Positions 1 to 6,839 of a stretch of DNA of 15,597 nucleotides are shown here, piece by piece. Within the stretch, counting starts at the first letter, position 1. Every line of letters starts with the position of its first letter. This DNA comes from Pseudomonadota bacterium (GTDB lineage Bacteria; Myxococcota_A; Polyangia; Polyangiales; Polyangiaceae). The position numbers and the translations under genes were made by a program. The notes beneath the pieces are model-generated. The model worked only from the letters and a program-made list of their open reading frames with translations. It was not told the origin of the DNA and did no database searches. Location: contig JAEYOT010000499.1 in assembly GCA_023411445.1 (NCBI GenBank), positions 1 through 15,597 on the forward strand. Reading direction: 5' to 3'.

Positions 1-397
1 GCGCTGGCACGCCGAGCGCGGGCGCCAGCGCGACCGGTGCAGGCGCCGCTGCGGCGGCTGGAGCTGGAGCTGGAGCGGCGGCGGGCGGTGGCGCCAGGTT
101 CTGCACCTTGCTCGCGATGTCGTCCACGATGGCGAGCAACGTGTTCGTCAGCTCGCGCTCGAAAGGCTGTGTGCCTTCGCGGTGCGGCACCAGGTGATCT
201 TCGAGCTGGTGCGAGAGCGTGGCGATCTCCGTCTGCTTGACGACGCGGGCGGCGCCCTTCAGCGTGTGCGCCAGGCGCAGCAAGCGCGCCACGGTCGCGA
301 CCTGCTCTTGGCCACGCTCCAGCGCGAGCAAGGCGGCTTGCAGCTGCTCGACGATCTCCCGAGCCTCGATCCGGAAGTACTTCAGCGGATCCTGCAT
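1..397 (-). CDS. CheA-family histidine kinase, N-terminal part (Hpt domain); runs off the left edge
   Basis: The visible 132 codons begin with an Hpt domain (about residues 1-100), the phosphotransfer module of chemotaxis kinase CheA. Its signature HTLKGAARVV places the phospho-accepting histidine at residue 44. After residue 101 comes an Ala/Pro-rich linker, as between the P1 and later domains of CheA; its DNA contains three tandem CTGGAG hexamers (58-75). The dimerisation, ATPase and CheW-like domains, and any fused receiver, lie outside the window. The ATG at 397 is only 3 bases past the chemoreceptor stop, so translation is probably coupled. Receptor, two CheW and CheR immediately upstream make CheA far more likely than an unrelated Hpt protein. 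By family knowledge it would autophosphorylate under receptor/CheW control and pass phosphate to a response regulator not seen here. Confidence 0.88.
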   Translation of the reverse strand, partial: MQDPLKYFRIEAREIVEQLQAALLALERGQEQVATVARLLRLAHTLKGAARVVKQTEIATLSHQLEDHLVPHREGTQPFERELTNTLLAIVDDIASKVQNLAPPPAAAPAPAPAAAAAPAPVALAPALGVPA

Positions 398-400
398 GCC

Positions 401-1891
401 TCAGCCCGCTGCGTTCCTCGCCACCGGAGCGCTCTGCTGCGCCTCCACGATGCGGAGGAGATCGCGCGAGAGGCTGGCCAGCTCCGAGGCCGTGCGCAGC
501 GTCTGCCCCGTGCTCACCTCGCTCTCCTTGGCGGATTGAGCCACGTTGGTGATGGCGATGTTGACCTGCTCCACCGCCGACGCCTGTTGCTTGGTGCTAA
601 GCTCGATCTCTTTGGCGGCCTGCGAGGCCGTGAGCACCGAGGAGGTGATCAGCTGAAAGGAGCTGGCGACCTCGTTGAACTGCAGCGAGCCAGCCTCGAC
701 GGCTTTCGAGCCGGTCTCGGTGGTCATGACGGTGGTGTTGACGGCGGCGCGCACGTCGTCGATGAGCGTCCGGATCTCCTTGGTGGAGCCGCCGACGCGA
801 TCGGCCAGCTTGCGGATCTCGTCGGCCACGACGCCGAAGCGCCTGCCCGTCTCGCCTGCGCCCGCTGCTTCGATCGTGGCGTTGATGGCCAAGATGTTGG
901 TCTGCTCCGCCAGCTCCGACACGATGTCCAGCACCGCCCCGATTTGCTGAGACTTGCGGCCGAGCTCCAGCATGTGACCCACGATGGCGTCGACTTGCTT
1001 CTTGATGGCTGCCACCGCCTCCGTCCCGCGCGCCACGGTGGCGTCGCCGGAGCGAGCTTGGCTGGCGGTCTGGGTCGCGATGTCTGCCACGCTCCGCGCG
1101 CTCTCCGCGATCTGGCGCGACGTAGCGAGCAGCTCGCTGATCGTCGTGGTGATCTCGTTCATGGCGGTGGACTGCTCCTTGGCGCCGGCGGCTTGCTGGT
1201 TCGCGGCGGCCTGCAGCTCCGCGGCGGAAGTCTGAATGTGCCGAACCGCGACGCTGATCTGCGTGCTGAGCGAGCGCGCGATGGTCACGCCGGCTGCCGC
1301 GATCAGCAGGGTGCCGAGCAGGCTGCCCCAAAAGATGGTGGTTTGCGCCAGCGCGGCGCTCTCCTCCGAGCGCTGTTGGCGGGCCGTCAGCAGCTTGTGC
1401 TCCGCGGCGTCCGCCTCCAACACCAAATCGCGGACCTCGGCCATCTCGGCCTTGCCCTCGGTCAGGATGCCGCTTGCGACCGCGGCGTCCAGGCCCTGGG
1501 TGCGGCGCACCTCCAGCGCCCTGGCCATGGTGCTGAGCCGGCTCGACACCAGCGGTCCGAGCTGCGTCAACCGCTGCTGCTGCTCGGCGTTGTCTCGCGT
1601 GAGGCGGCGCGCTTCGGCCAGGTGCCGAGCGGCCTGATCGGCCGCTTCGCGGTAGGGGCCGATGAAGCTCTCGTCGCCCGTGAGGATGTAGCCCCGCTGG
1701 TTGGTCTCGGCCTCTTTCATCGAGGACAGCGTCGCCAGTAGCTCGCGCCTCACGGTTTGGGTGTGCGCGACGCTGCGGTCCGTCTCGATCAGCTCGGCGG
1801 TCACACGGTGCCCCGCGGCCCCGACCACGATCACGATCAGCACCGCCAACCCGAAGCCCAGCACGAGCTTCCTTCCGAATGTCCAATCCAT
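401..1891 (-). CDS. Methyl-accepting chemotaxis protein with CHASE3-like sensor, no visible HAMP domain
   Basis: A 496-residue receptor. Residues about 9-27 are a first membrane segment. Residues about 35-180 are an extracytoplasmic helical region resembling CHASE3, including an E-x-NQRGYILTGD-like stretch. Residues about 186-204 are a second membrane segment, followed by a long coiled-coil signalling domain. The hairpin tip is clear at about 327-360, around ELAEQTNILAINATIEAA and GRRFGVVADEIRKLA, the CheA/CheW-contact region. The second membrane helix passes straight into the coiled coil, with no room for a normal ~50-residue HAMP. Two starts are possible: GTG at 1894 or ATG at 1891. I chose ATG because GAGAGG lies about 7 bases upstream and it overlaps the preceding cheW stop as TGATG. 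The ligand cannot be read from sequence. CHASE3 receptors are generally membrane-anchored sensors, and cognate CheR, CheW and CheA are adjacent. Confidence 0.93.
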   Translation of the reverse strand: MDWTFGRKLVLGFGLAVLIVIVVGAAGHRVTAELIETDRSVAHTQTVRRELLATLSSMKEAETNQRGYILTGDESFIGPYREAADQAARHLAEARRLTRDNAEQQQRLTQLGPLVSSRLSTMARALEVRRTQGLDAAVASGILTEGKAEMAEVRDLVLEADAAEHKLLTARQQRSEESAALAQTTIFWGSLLGTLLIAAAGVTIARSLSTQISVAVRHIQTSAAELQAAANQQAAGAKEQSTAMNEITTTISELLATSRQIAESARSVADIATQTASQARSGDATVARGTEAVAAIKKQVDAIVGHMLELGRKSQQIGAVLDIVSELAEQTNILAINATIEAAGAGETGRRFGVVADEIRKLADRVGGSTKEIRTLIDDVRAAVNTTVMTTETGSKAVEAGSLQFNEVASSFQLITSSVLTASQAAKEIELSTKQQASAVEQVNIAITNVAQSAKESEVSTGQTLRTASELASLSRDLLRIVEAQQSAPVARNAAG

Positions 1892-2436
1892 CACGGATCC
1901 TCTCGTTTCACCTCGCGCGCCAGGCGCGAGCCGTCAGTCGTTGCCGCGAACAGAGCCAATAGGTCGAGGATGGGGCGAGGCGCGCCCTGGTCCACGACAC
2001 TGGCTCGAGCATGAGGGTGAGCAGCGGCGCCGCCGGCGGCCGTCAGCACGGCTTGAGCATCGACGCGCAGGTGCCGCTCGAAGGTCGCGAAGGCGACGGC
2101 GAAGGGCGCCGGGGCGCGCACGAGCGCGAGCCAGAGCGGCGAGGGCGCGGGCTCGTAGCCGAGCAGCGCCTGCAAGTCATAGACGGGCGTGACCACGCCC
2201 CGCACCGCCACGAGCCCGAGCAGCTCGGGCATGGGCGAAGGCAGCGGCACGATCTTGCGGCCCTTGGCCAGGTTTCGGACCTCGGCCAGGCGCAGCGCCA
2301 AGCGGTGCTCGCCGCAGCGGATGGCGAGCAAGTCCTCGTGCTGAGGTGCAGCATCCGGCAGGGCGGCCGCGAAGCCACGGTCGAAGCTGTCTCGGAGCTC
2401 CACGACGTGCTCTCCCAAGCGACCTGCCTGGCTCAT
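1891..2436 (-). CDS. CheW-like adaptor protein (second cheW of the operon)
   Basis: A 181-residue protein made mostly of one CheW domain (about residues 36-165), the SH3-like adaptor linking chemoreceptors to CheA. Supporting features are the LLAIRCGEHRLALRLAEVRNL opening strands, the LLGLVAVRGVVTPVYDL core corresponding to the usual 'NLRG.-.PVxDL' segment, and a final ILDLLALF strand. A ~35-residue N-terminal extension contains an ELRDSFDRGFA helix. The ATG at 2436 overlaps the cheR stop as ATGA. The stop at 1891-1893 overlaps the receptor start. Its place between the CheR and the receptor gene corresponds to WspD in Wsp-type operons. It differs clearly in sequence from the other CheW at 3941-4405, so the two are probably not interchangeable. 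Confidence 0.88.
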   Translation of the reverse strand: MSQAGRLGEHVVELRDSFDRGFAAALPDAAPQHEDLLAIRCGEHRLALRLAEVRNLAKGRKIVPLPSPMPELLGLVAVRGVVTPVYDLQALLGYEPAPSPLWLALVRAPAPFAVAFATFERHLRVDAQAVLTAAGGAAAHPHARASVVDQGAPRPILDLLALFAATTDGSRLAREVKREDP

Positions 2437-3944
2437 GCTCTAGCAGCCCTCAGGTTTCCTAGCTCCGAGCGGCACAGGGTGACGAGCGCGCTGCGGCTGA
2501 AGCCGCCCCCGAACAGCAGTAGGCGCGACTCGTCCTCGCGCTCCAGCAGCAGCAGCGCTTGCTCGAGCTCGGCGCGGGCGACCTTCGTGTCGTGGCGGCG
2601 TCGCGCCATCAGGCCTAGGTGCAGGTGCGGCATGGCGAAGCCGGCGTCCAAGTAAATGGCCGTGCGGTCGTGCTCCACGGCTTGCTCCAGCTCGCCCTTG
2701 CGCTCAGAGCCCAGCGCGAGCAAGTAGTGGGCGCCGGCGTTGAGATCGTCCTGACGGAGCAGGTCGTGACAGGCTCGCTGTGCCTCTGCGATGGCGCCTT
2801 GCTGCGCCAACAGCGCGGCGCGCAAGAGCAGCGCCGCCGCGTCCTCCTCCGGGCCCGGTCCGTCGAGCATGTCCAACGCCTCGCTGAAGCGATCGTGACG
2901 CAACAGGTGAAGCGACTGGCTCAAGTCGCGCGGCACGGACGCCACCGCGGGCGCTGGCGTCTCCGCGGGGCGCGCCTGCGATAGCTCGCGGATGCGCTGG
3001 CTGGACTTCTCGACGACGCTGAGCCAGGAGTCCACCCAGCCCGAATGCTGGAGGCTCGCCTGCGTTTCGGGCCTCAGGGCCGTCGTTGGCGCGGGTGCGC
3101 CCTTGGCCTGGGTGCGGCTCTTCAGCTGGTAGTAAAAGGTGTCGTGCGTGTGACGCAGCTGAAAGTCGTGCGATAGCCCGCGCAGCGTCTCGGCGTGGCC
3201 GAGGAAGAGGAAGCCGCCCGGAGCAAGGAGGCTCGCCAAGTGGGAGACGGCGCGCGCGGCGTGCTCGGGCGTGAAGTACATCAGCACGTTGCGGCAGAAG
3301 ATGACGTCGAAGCCCGTGACGCCGAGGGCGGGTGGGGTAGCGGCGCCGAGGTTATGTTGCTCGAACGTCACAGCGTCGCGCACGCTGGGCAGCAGGCGAT
3401 AGTCCCTGCCGTCGCGTACGAACCAGCGCTCTTGCAGCTCAGGTGGTGTCTCGCGCAGCGACCAGCTGGAGTACACGGCTCGGCGCGCCTTCTCCAGCGC
3501 TTCGGGGTTCATGTCGAAGCCGAGGACCTCCACACCGTAGGCGGGCTCCACCCCGCGCTCCCGCACGGCGATGAGCAGCGAGTACGCCTCCTCACCTGAT
3601 GCGCAGCCGGCCGAGAGCAAGCGCAGCGTCCGCGAGTGCGCTCGCGCCGAGAGCCTCTCGGGCAGGGCGATCTCCTCGAAAGCGCGAAATTGGTCCGTGT
3701 GACGAAAGAAGTAGGTCTCGCCGACGGCCAGCTCGCGCATGAGCGCGCTGCTCTCGGCGCTGAGCGGCCCCTGGTCCTTCAAGCGCTCGAGGTACACTTC
3801 GACCGGAACGCGTTGGCTGAGCGCGCGCCGCGTCAGCACCTCCGCCAGGATGGACGGTCGGTTGTCGTCGAAGCGGAGACCGAGCAGCTGCGACAGCCGC
3901 CCCTGGAACGCCAGCAGCTGGTCGGCGGTGGGCGGCGCGTTCAC
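2433..3944 (-). CDS. CheR-type receptor glutamate methyltransferase with C-terminal TPR-like region (WspC/FrzF-like)
   Basis: A 503-residue protein. Residues about 8-75 form the CheR N-terminal helical domain, ending in GETYFFR. The SAM-binding Rossmann domain follows at about 85-275, with LLSAGCASGEEAYSLL as SAM motif I, VLGFDMN as the acidic SAM contact, and DVIFCRNVLMYF as the characteristic CheR motif. A linker (about 276-335) rich in Pro/Ala leads to an alpha-helical region (about 340-470) with TPR-like helices, such as ALLLRAALLAQQG and AGAHYLLALGSERKG. CheR methylates glutamates of chemoreceptors using S-adenosylmethionine. TPR-tailed forms are known from Wsp (WspC) and Frz (FrzF). The start is GTG at 3944, overlapping the upstream cheW stop (GTGA), and the stop overlaps the next cheW start (ATGA). 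The cognate substrate is probably the receptor at 401-1891. No CheB esterase is in the window. Confidence 0.93.
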   Translation of the reverse strand: MNAPPTADQLLAFQGRLSQLLGLRFDDNRPSILAEVLTRRALSQRVPVEVYLERLKDQGPLSAESSALMRELAVGETYFFRHTDQFRAFEEIALPERLSARAHSRTLRLLSAGCASGEEAYSLLIAVRERGVEPAYGVEVLGFDMNPEALEKARRAVYSSWSLRETPPELQERWFVRDGRDYRLLPSVRDAVTFEQHNLGAATPPALGVTGFDVIFCRNVLMYFTPEHAARAVSHLASLLAPGGFLFLGHAETLRGLSHDFQLRHTHDTFYYQLKSRTQAKGAPAPTTALRPETQASLQHSGWVDSWLSVVEKSSQRIRELSQARPAETPAPAVASVPRDLSQSLHLLRHDRFSEALDMLDGPGPEEDAAALLLRAALLAQQGAIAEAQRACHDLLRQDDLNAGAHYLLALGSERKGELEQAVEHDRTAIYLDAGFAMPHLHLGLMARRRHDTKVARAELEQALLLLEREDESRLLLFGGGFSRSALVTLCRSELGNLRAARA

Positions 3945-4405
3945 GACGACTGCGCCTCCAGCAGCGCGAACTGCTCTTCGCTCAGCAGACGCGCGCTCTG
4001 CAACACGAGCAGCAGCTCCGCGTCCAACATGCCGAGCGCGTCGAGGCTATCGCCCGCGTCGCCCAGCACCGGCGGCAGCTGACTGGATTGAGCGGCGTCC
4101 AGCGCGTGAATGCCGAGCACTTGGTCCACCAGCAGGGCCAGCTGTCGCTCCCCCACCTTGACCGTGACGGAGCGCCCGGCTGAAGCGTCGCTCCGAGCGC
4201 CCAGCAGCGCGCGCGCATCGAGCACCGGCAAGGGGCGGCCACGGATCACGCTCACGCCGCGCACGAAAGGCGGCATGCGCGGCACGGGCTCAGGCGGCAA
4301 AGGCCGCATGGTCTCCACCACGTGCTCGAGCGGCAACCCGCAAAGGCTCGAACCTACTCGGCAAACGAGCAGGCGCTGCAGCCCGGAGCCCCGCCCGCGC
4401 GGCAT
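3941..4405 (-). CDS. CheW-like adaptor protein (first gene of the chemosensory operon)
   Basis: A 154-residue single CheW domain. Recognisable elements are the first strands LLVCRVGSSLCGLPLEHV followed by VETMRPL, the central FVRGVSVIRGRPLPVLDARALLG (the CheW RG-x-x-x-P-V-x-D-x core), and ERQLALLVDQVLGI in the second subdomain. CheW proteins bridge receptors and CheA in the signalling array. It is the promoter-proximal gene of the operon. The ATG at 4405 has only a weak upstream ribosome-binding sequence (GCGATAG), but the domain begins within about 10 residues of it, so a longer protein is unlikely. Position before the TPR-CheR matches WspB in Wsp operons. The C-terminal ~20 residues (LLSEEQFALLEAQSS) form an extra helix. 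Confidence 0.9.
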   Translation of the reverse strand: MPRGRGSGLQRLLVCRVGSSLCGLPLEHVVETMRPLPPEPVPRMPPFVRGVSVIRGRPLPVLDARALLGARSDASAGRSVTVKVGERQLALLVDQVLGIHALDAAQSSQLPPVLGDAGDSLDALGMLDAELLLVLQSARLLSEEQFALLEAQSS

Positions 4406-4499
4406 CTATCGCGCTCGCAATCCCGCTGTTTGCGATCCATGAAGCAACATGGCCCTCCACGATATCACGCTCGTCTGTCCGCAAACCTCCGGACTTGCG

Positions 4500-4519
4500 T
4501 TTGAGCTCAAGAGCTCAAA
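4500..4519. promoter_or_regulatory. Perfect palindrome upstream of the chemosensory operon, possible operator
   Basis: TTTGAGCTC and its exact reverse complement GAGCTCAAA are separated by AA, giving an 18-base symmetric site centred about 100 bases upstream of the first cheW start. The left half also contains the self-complementary TTGAGCTCAA. A 2-base loop is too tight for a full RNA hairpin, and no T-run follows on the minus strand, so a protein-binding site is more plausible than a terminator for prs. The rest of the 244-base gap (4406-4649) shows no gene and no convincing sigma-70 promoter by eye. The function is inferred. Confidence 0.35.
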
Positions 4520-4649
4520 TTTGCCTCAGGGCGATTTGCGAGCCTAGGCGCCACGATGAGCCGAGCGCTCTCACCGCGTCCCTGCTCTAGCAGCGCCGGA
4601 GGAGGGGTTTGCGCGCTGTCCCCGGCCGCCTTTCGAAAACCTACCATGC

Positions 4650-5600
4650 CTAGCTGAACAGCTCTGAGACTGAGCTGCCGTCGTGGATGTGCAGGATGGC
4701 GGTGGCGAGCTGGGGCGCCAGCGACAGCACCTCCAGCTTCTCGGACGTGGACTGGGCGGGGATCGGCAACGTGTTGGTCACCAGCAGGCGCTTGAGCCGT
4801 GAGGTCCGCAGCCGCTCCGGCGCCTTGCCGGAGAGGACCGGGTGCACCACCGCGGCGGACACCGAGCGCGCGCCGCGCTCCAGCAGGAACTCCGTCGCGT
4901 TGAACAGCGTGCCGCCCGTCGCAATCTCGTCGTCTACCAGCAAGCAATCCTTGCCCGCGACGTCACCGATCACGTGCGCCGGCTTGGCGTTCTCGTCGTC
5001 GCCGTAGCGGCGCTTGTCGATCAGCGCCAGCGGTAGCTCGAGCCGCTTGGCGAAGCGACCGGCGTCTTTGGCTTCCCCGACGTCCGCGGCGACGATCACG
5101 GTGTTGGACAGGTCTTCCTTCTTGAGCCGCGCACAGAGCGCGGGCACTCCCGTCAGCTGATCGGCGGGGATCGAGAAGAAGCCTTGGATCTGTGGCGAGT
5201 GCAGGTCCATCGTCAGCACGCGATCGGCGCCGGAGGTGGCGAGCAGGTCAGCCATCAGGCGCGCGGAGATCGAGATCCTCGGCTCGTCCTTCTTGTCGCT
5301 GCGCGCGTAGGGGAAATAGGGGATCACGGCCGTCACGCGCTTGGCCGAGGCGTGCTTGAGCGCGTCGAGCATGATGAGCAGCTCGACGATGTGCTCGGAC
5401 AGGGGCGGGCAGGCGGTCTGCACCACGAACACGTCCTGCTCGCGTACGTTCTCTTCGATGCGAATCTTGAGGTTCTCGTTCGAGAAGCGCTTGGTGGTGG
5501 CGCGGCCGAGCGGGATGCCGATCTGGTCACAGATCTCCTGCGCCAGCACGGGGTGAGAGCTGCCCGAAAACACTTTCAGGCCGGAAGGGGTGGGAGCCAT
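4650..5600 (-). CDS. prs: Ribose-phosphate pyrophosphokinase (PRPP synthetase)
   Basis: A 316-residue cytoplasmic enzyme of usual length that makes 5-phosphoribosyl 1-diphosphate from ribose 5-phosphate and ATP, feeding purine, pyrimidine, NAD, His and Trp synthesis. Signatures in order are FSGSSHPVLAQEI at the N terminus, IPYFPYARSDKK (about 93-104) with RISISARLMADLL, MDLHSPQIQGFF (131-142), the catalytic-loop pair in IDKRR (194-198), and the PRPP-binding loop VDDEIATGGT (222-231). Two regions differ from the E. coli/Bacillus form: ADVGEAKDAGRFAKRL replaces the common PDxGGVxRAR loop, and DDEIATGG replaces DDMIDTGG. Such variants occur in a distinct bacterial Prs branch, so I expect activity but perhaps altered allostery. 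The ATG at 5600 directly precedes the conserved LKVFSG start; no strong ribosome-binding site is adjacent. It may be co-transcribed with the gene ending 66 bases upstream. Confidence 0.94.
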   Translation of the reverse strand: MAPTPSGLKVFSGSSHPVLAQEICDQIGIPLGRATTKRFSNENLKIRIEENVREQDVFVVQTACPPLSEHIVELLIMLDALKHASAKRVTAVIPYFPYARSDKKDEPRISISARLMADLLATSGADRVLTMDLHSPQIQGFFSIPADQLTGVPALCARLKKEDLSNTVIVAADVGEAKDAGRFAKRLELPLALIDKRRYGDDENAKPAHVIGDVAGKDCLLVDDEIATGGTLFNATEFLLERGARSVSAAVVHPVLSGKAPERLRTSRLKRLLVTNTLPIPAQSTSEKLEVLSLAPQLATAILHIHDGSSVSELFS

Positions 5601-5666
5601 GGGGTCGGCGCGGAACTTACCACGGCGCGTGCCGAGGCTCGGGGTCCGGCTCCTTTGGCTCCGCCC

Positions 5667-6704
5667 TCAACGAAACGGGTTGAACTGGTAGCGGCGCGCC
5701 AGCGACTCCCCGAAGCTGAAATAGCTACGCACGAGCCGCGCTGGATCTTTGGCCATCGCGCCGGCCGGCAGCCGGTCATCGTGGTCGTCCCACGACCACG
5801 GCATGCGCGCGGAGTTGCTCACGCACCAGAGCACGGCGCGGCCGCAGCCGCCCGAGCGGTTGCCGCGCATCCGCCCCGGGCGCGCGAACAGCTCTCGCTG
5901 CTCGCGCTTCTGCCAGAGCCCGCCCGGCTCGAGCACGTCGCGCAGCCGATAGTACACGTGGCGATCGTCGGTGCTGTCGGGCACCTCGGCGCGCGTCAGC
6001 GACGGGTAGTACACGACGCCGCGCCGGTGGATGCGGAAGTAGGGCCAGGCCTTGAGCGCGTGCGTCTCGGCTTGCTGCGCCGTGACGGGGTGCAGCTCAC
6101 CGTCGAAGGGCTCGAGCTGCAGGCGCCCATCGACCGTCTCCTGCCCTTGGCTCCAGTCGCTGCCTTCCGGCAAGTAGGAGAAGAAGTCAGCGTGGGCGAC
6201 GGTCACGGCCGCGCGCAGCGCGCCGAAGCGCGAGCCGTCGCGATGGATCGCCAGCATCACGCCCTCAGTGTCGTTCTCGTGCTCGGTCTCCAAGAAGCGC
6301 CGAGACCAGTCACGCGGATGGTAAAAAGTGTACGTGATGAACCAATGCGTGACCGTCTCCACGACCGCGTAGTAGGCGTGGGCAGCCAGCGGAAAACGCG
6401 GGTCACCGGCATTGTCCCAGTTGTTGCTGGCGTCGTCATCACCATCGAAGTCGTAGGCGGTGATGAAGTCGGCGGCGCCGCCCAAACCGTTCCGCCCGAC
6501 GGTGTGCACGTCTTGGTGGTGGATGGGTGCCCAGCGCAGCGCTAGCGTCGCGCGAAACTCCGCGCTCGTGGCGCTGGTAGCGCCGACGGAGCTAGTGGCG
6601 GTGGCGCTGCTCGTCGCGCGTGAGGAGGAAGCAAGCGCCTGCGCGCTCTCCGCGAGAAACAAGATGCATCCGAGCCCCAAGGCTCCCAAGCCGCGCGCGC
6701 TCAT
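5667..6704 (-). CDS. Exported protein of unknown function with conserved aromatic/acidic core
   Basis: A 345-residue protein not assigned to a named family. Residues 1-25 look like a Sec signal peptide (Arg4, hydrophobic 6-18, cleavage after Ala-Leu-Ala25). The Cys at 13 does not sit in a good lipobox. A Ser/Thr/Ala-rich linker follows (26-48). The folded part starts with LALRWAPIHHQDVH (54-67) and contains DFDGDDDASNNWDN (85-98), YYAVVETVTHWFITYTFYHP (111-130), HENDTEGVMLAI (142-153) and a C-terminal WSWDDHDD (304-310) with a possible disulfide pair, Cys287 and Cys294. This blend of acidic clusters and aromatics suggests a metal- or carbohydrate-related secreted protein; a distant relation to Vps62/DUF946-type proteins came to mind but is unverified. 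The ATG at 6704 is chosen because the signal peptide begins there. It is divergent from the gene at 6970 and upstream of prs, with no obvious functional link. Confidence 0.8.
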   Translation of the reverse strand: MSARGLGALGLGCILFLAESAQALASSSRATSSATATSSVGATSATSAEFRATLALRWAPIHHQDVHTVGRNGLGGAADFITAYDFDGDDDASNNWDNAGDPRFPLAAHAYYAVVETVTHWFITYTFYHPRDWSRRFLETEHENDTEGVMLAIHRDGSRFGALRAAVTVAHADFFSYLPEGSDWSQGQETVDGRLQLEPFDGELHPVTAQQAETHALKAWPYFRIHRRGVVYYPSLTRAEVPDSTDDRHVYYRLRDVLEPGGLWQKREQRELFARPGRMRGNRSGGCGRAVLWCVSNSARMPWSWDDHDDRLPAGAMAKDPARLVRSYFSFGESLARRYQFNPFR

Positions 6705-6768
6705 GCCCAGAGTGTCGGGGACAAACGCTCACGTTATCAGAGCTTTAAGGCGCTGAGATGACCGCCCT

Positions 6769-6820
6769 GCAATGCACACGAAAAGATGTCGGTGCGTGTG
6801 TGAGATCTCGTTTGCATTGC
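6769..6820. promoter_or_regulatory. Long imperfect inverted repeat in the divergent intergenic region
   Basis: GCAATGCACACGA (6769-6781) and TCGTTTGCATTGC (6808-6820) are complementary at 12 of 13 positions, with a 26-base spacer. A second, mutually exclusive pairing exists: CACACG (6775-6780) with CGTGTG (6795-6800). The element lies about 65 bases upstream of the secreted-protein start (6704, minus) and about 150 bases upstream of the ATG at 6970 (plus). It could be a bidirectional operator or, if transcribed, a switching RNA structure. No T-run follows either arm, so an intrinsic terminator is unlikely. The pairing is seen; the function is inferred. Confidence 0.4.
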
Positions 6821-6839
6821 CGTGCGAGAGGCGTACGAT
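6812..6839 (+). promoter_or_regulatory. Weak sigma-70-like promoter candidate for the 6970 gene
   Basis: TTGCAT (6812-6817) and TACGAT (6834-6839) are spaced 16 bases apart, matching the -35 and -10 consensus at 3 and 4 positions. It overlaps the right arm of the inverted repeat, which would suit control by a repressor bound there. The rest of 6840-6969 has no other recognisable element except the ribosome-binding site next to 6970. High-GC genomes yield such matches by chance, so confidence is low. Confidence 0.22.

Noticed and set aside
58..75. Three tandem CTGGAG hexamers as a possible functional repeat
   Set aside because: They encode the Ala/Pro linker of CheA on the minus strand, where such low-complexity codon runs are expected.
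182..1741. 519-codon open frame on the plus strand opposite the chemoreceptor
   Set aside because: Its translation is Arg/Leu/Gly/Ala-rich with no motif, and the opposite strand encodes a clear chemoreceptor. Long antisense frames are normal in high-GC codon usage.
4507..4947. Minus-strand frame overlapping the end of prs and reaching into the gap
   Set aside because: Most of it is prs in another frame. The unique tail (MVGFRKAAGDSA...) is short, lacks a clear ribosome-binding site and shows no motif.
5184..6545. 453-codon plus-strand open frame opposite prs and the exported protein
   Set aside because: It spans two real genes and their gap on the other strand, with low-complexity composition and no recognisable domain.
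6570..6584. GGCGCT-GGT-AGCGCC hairpin
   Set aside because: It lies inside the Ser/Ala-rich linker of the exported protein and is readily explained by repetitive Ala/Ser codons.
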